In this document: one piece after another, positions 63,337 through 64,000 of the stretch
Layout of the letters: the number at the start of each line of letters is the position of its first letter
How positions within the stretch are numbered: position 1 is the stretch's first letter
Source: Phytopythium helicoides
Taxonomy: Eukaryota > Oomycota > Peronosporomycetes > Pythiales > Pythiaceae
Length of the DNA stretch: 64,000 bases
Direction: 5' to 3'
NCBI GenBank assembly: GCA_024867545.1
Contig: JANFNE010000028.1
Location: 620,001-684,000, forward strand
Made by a program: the position numbers and the translations under genes
Notes under the pieces: model-generated
The model's database searches: none
Seen by the model: only the letters and a program-made list of their open reading frames with translations
Told to the model about the DNA's origin: nothing

Positions 63337-64000
63337 TCAATTGTGCTGCTTTTGTTGAGCGATTGCAAAGTCCATCAACACCTGCAGCAAAGGCATGGCG
63401 ACGCGCTGTTCGTATGAGCTTCCTCGCGTCGCGAGTTGTAGTAGAAGGGGATGCAGCTCGGCTGATATCATCATCTGAAGGCTAGCTTCAAGCACTGCGA
63501 GATCCGACAGCACCTCCATCGCCAGGACACGCAACCACTCGGCGCCATCGCGAACGAGCACGACAAGCGGCTCGACGCCTCCATGTGCCAAGATGGCTGC
63601 TTTGCTAGAATCGTCGCTTGCAAGAACCCGGAGCAGCTGCAGTGCATCTCGCTCGTAGAATCCCGCGCGGGTGTGAATGAGCTCAAGTAATACCGGAATA
63701 GCGCCTGCCGCCACCAGCTTCTCTCGGTTCGCAGTGTGGACTCTCGAAAGTTCGACTAGCGCCTTCATCGCCGGAACTTGCTGTGCGTCAGATCCACCCT
63801 TTGTTACTGCTAGTAACGCTTCAATGCCGCCAGCAGCCACAATCACCTCGTGGTTCTCTAGACAACTTGCAAGGCCTTGAAGTGCACGTGCTGCTTCCAC
63901 TCGTTCAAGCGCAGTCCCAGCATGTGTGATATCCACCAGCAAAGGAATGGCTCCGGCAGAAGCGATACATTGTTTGAGCTTGCTTTCGACTCCTATTGCC
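63337..64000 (-). CDS. armadillo-repeat protein, C-terminal part, runs off the window
   Basis: This is the minus-strand counterpart of 51881-52544. The frame is open to the window edge. Against the left-arm copy I count five amino-acid changes in about 200 residues (V/A, K/E, S/A, Q/R, N/D). The full gene, with its N-terminus, may lie beyond base 64000 and could be the intact source of the truncated copy at 51.5 kb. Confidence 0.75.
   Translation of the reverse strand, partial: AIGVESKLKQCIASAGAIPLLVDITHAGTALERVEAARALQGLASCLENHEVIVAAGGIEALLAVTKGGSDAQQVPAMKALVELSRVHTANREKLVAAGAIPVLLELIHTRAGFYERDALQLLRVLASDDSSKAAILAHGGVEPLVVLVRDGAEWLRVLAMEVLSDLAVLEASLQMMISAELHPLLLQLATRGSSYEQRVAMPLLQVLMDFAIAQQKQHN

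Larger units (their letters stand above)
63009..64000 (-). repeat. long inverted repeat, right arm (cut by window end)
   Basis: This is the reverse complement of 51881-52872. It contains the ankyrin fragment and the ARM 3' end. The repeat is still matching at base 64000, so its true length is greater than 992 bp. Confidence 0.9.

Overview
The window reads as nuclear DNA of an oomycete (Phytophthora/Pythium-type stramenopile). The basis is gene content and gene style: several copies of a basic-coiled-coil family that oomycete annotations call M96 mating-specific or bZIP/START-like proteins, a RINGv-FHA protein, a SulP transporter carrying STAS and cyclic-nucleotide-binding-like domains, large armadillo and ankyrin repeat proteins, and introns of about 45-80 nt with GTRNGT-type donors. 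No RNA gene, CRISPR array or bacterial operon is visible. All family names come from reading motifs by eye; no database search was possible.

Layout. 0-5 kb: 3' part of a Cys-rich surface protein, then an intact ARM-repeat gene. 5-12 kb: a RINGv-FHA gene converging on a SulP-STAS-cNMP transporter gene. 12.7-17.3 kb: three M96-like genes on the minus strand. 18.6-24.3 kb: two large ARM-repeat genes tail to tail, 47 bp between stop codons. 24.9-26.1 kb: a fourth M96-like gene. 27-33.5 kb: three acyltransferase-3 genes in tandem, two of them sharing about 1.48 kb of near-identity interrupted by one 55-bp divergent patch. 34-40 kb: a truncated fifth M96-like gene and a broken USP9X-like deubiquitinase. 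40-47 kb: an intact 2.4-thousand-residue protein with about 40 ankyrin repeats, a pseudokinase and an active-looking kinase. 47.7-52.5 kb: a decayed PLRG1 copy that runs into an N-terminal fragment of a protein-primed-type DNA polymerase B, which in turn abuts a 5'-truncated ARM gene. 52.9-59 kb: an ankyrin gene, an intact multi-pass membrane protein gene, an unknown gene and a Kre9/Knh1-like gene. 59-63 kb: gene-poor sequence with a recurring TACCGTA motif. 63-64 kb: an inverted, about 99% identical copy of 51.9-52.9 kb, cut by the window end.

Two themes run through the window. First, lineage-expanded repeat families (ARM, ANK, ANK-kinase, acyltransferase) have long intact frames and show recent duplication, inversion or gene conversion. 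Second, several single-copy-type genes (USP9X-like, SulP, RINGv-FHA, the surface protein, PLRG1) have single-nucleotide frame breaks while their residues and splice sites stay well preserved. Assembly indels would explain many of these. The PLRG1 copy, with two in-frame TAG codons and a lost 3' half, and the polymerase fragment look truly decayed. The genes do not form one pathway. The strongest candidates for something new are the ankyrin-pseudokinase-kinase protein, the polymerase fragment between two truncated genes, and the mosaic conversion patterns in the M96-like and acyltransferase families.
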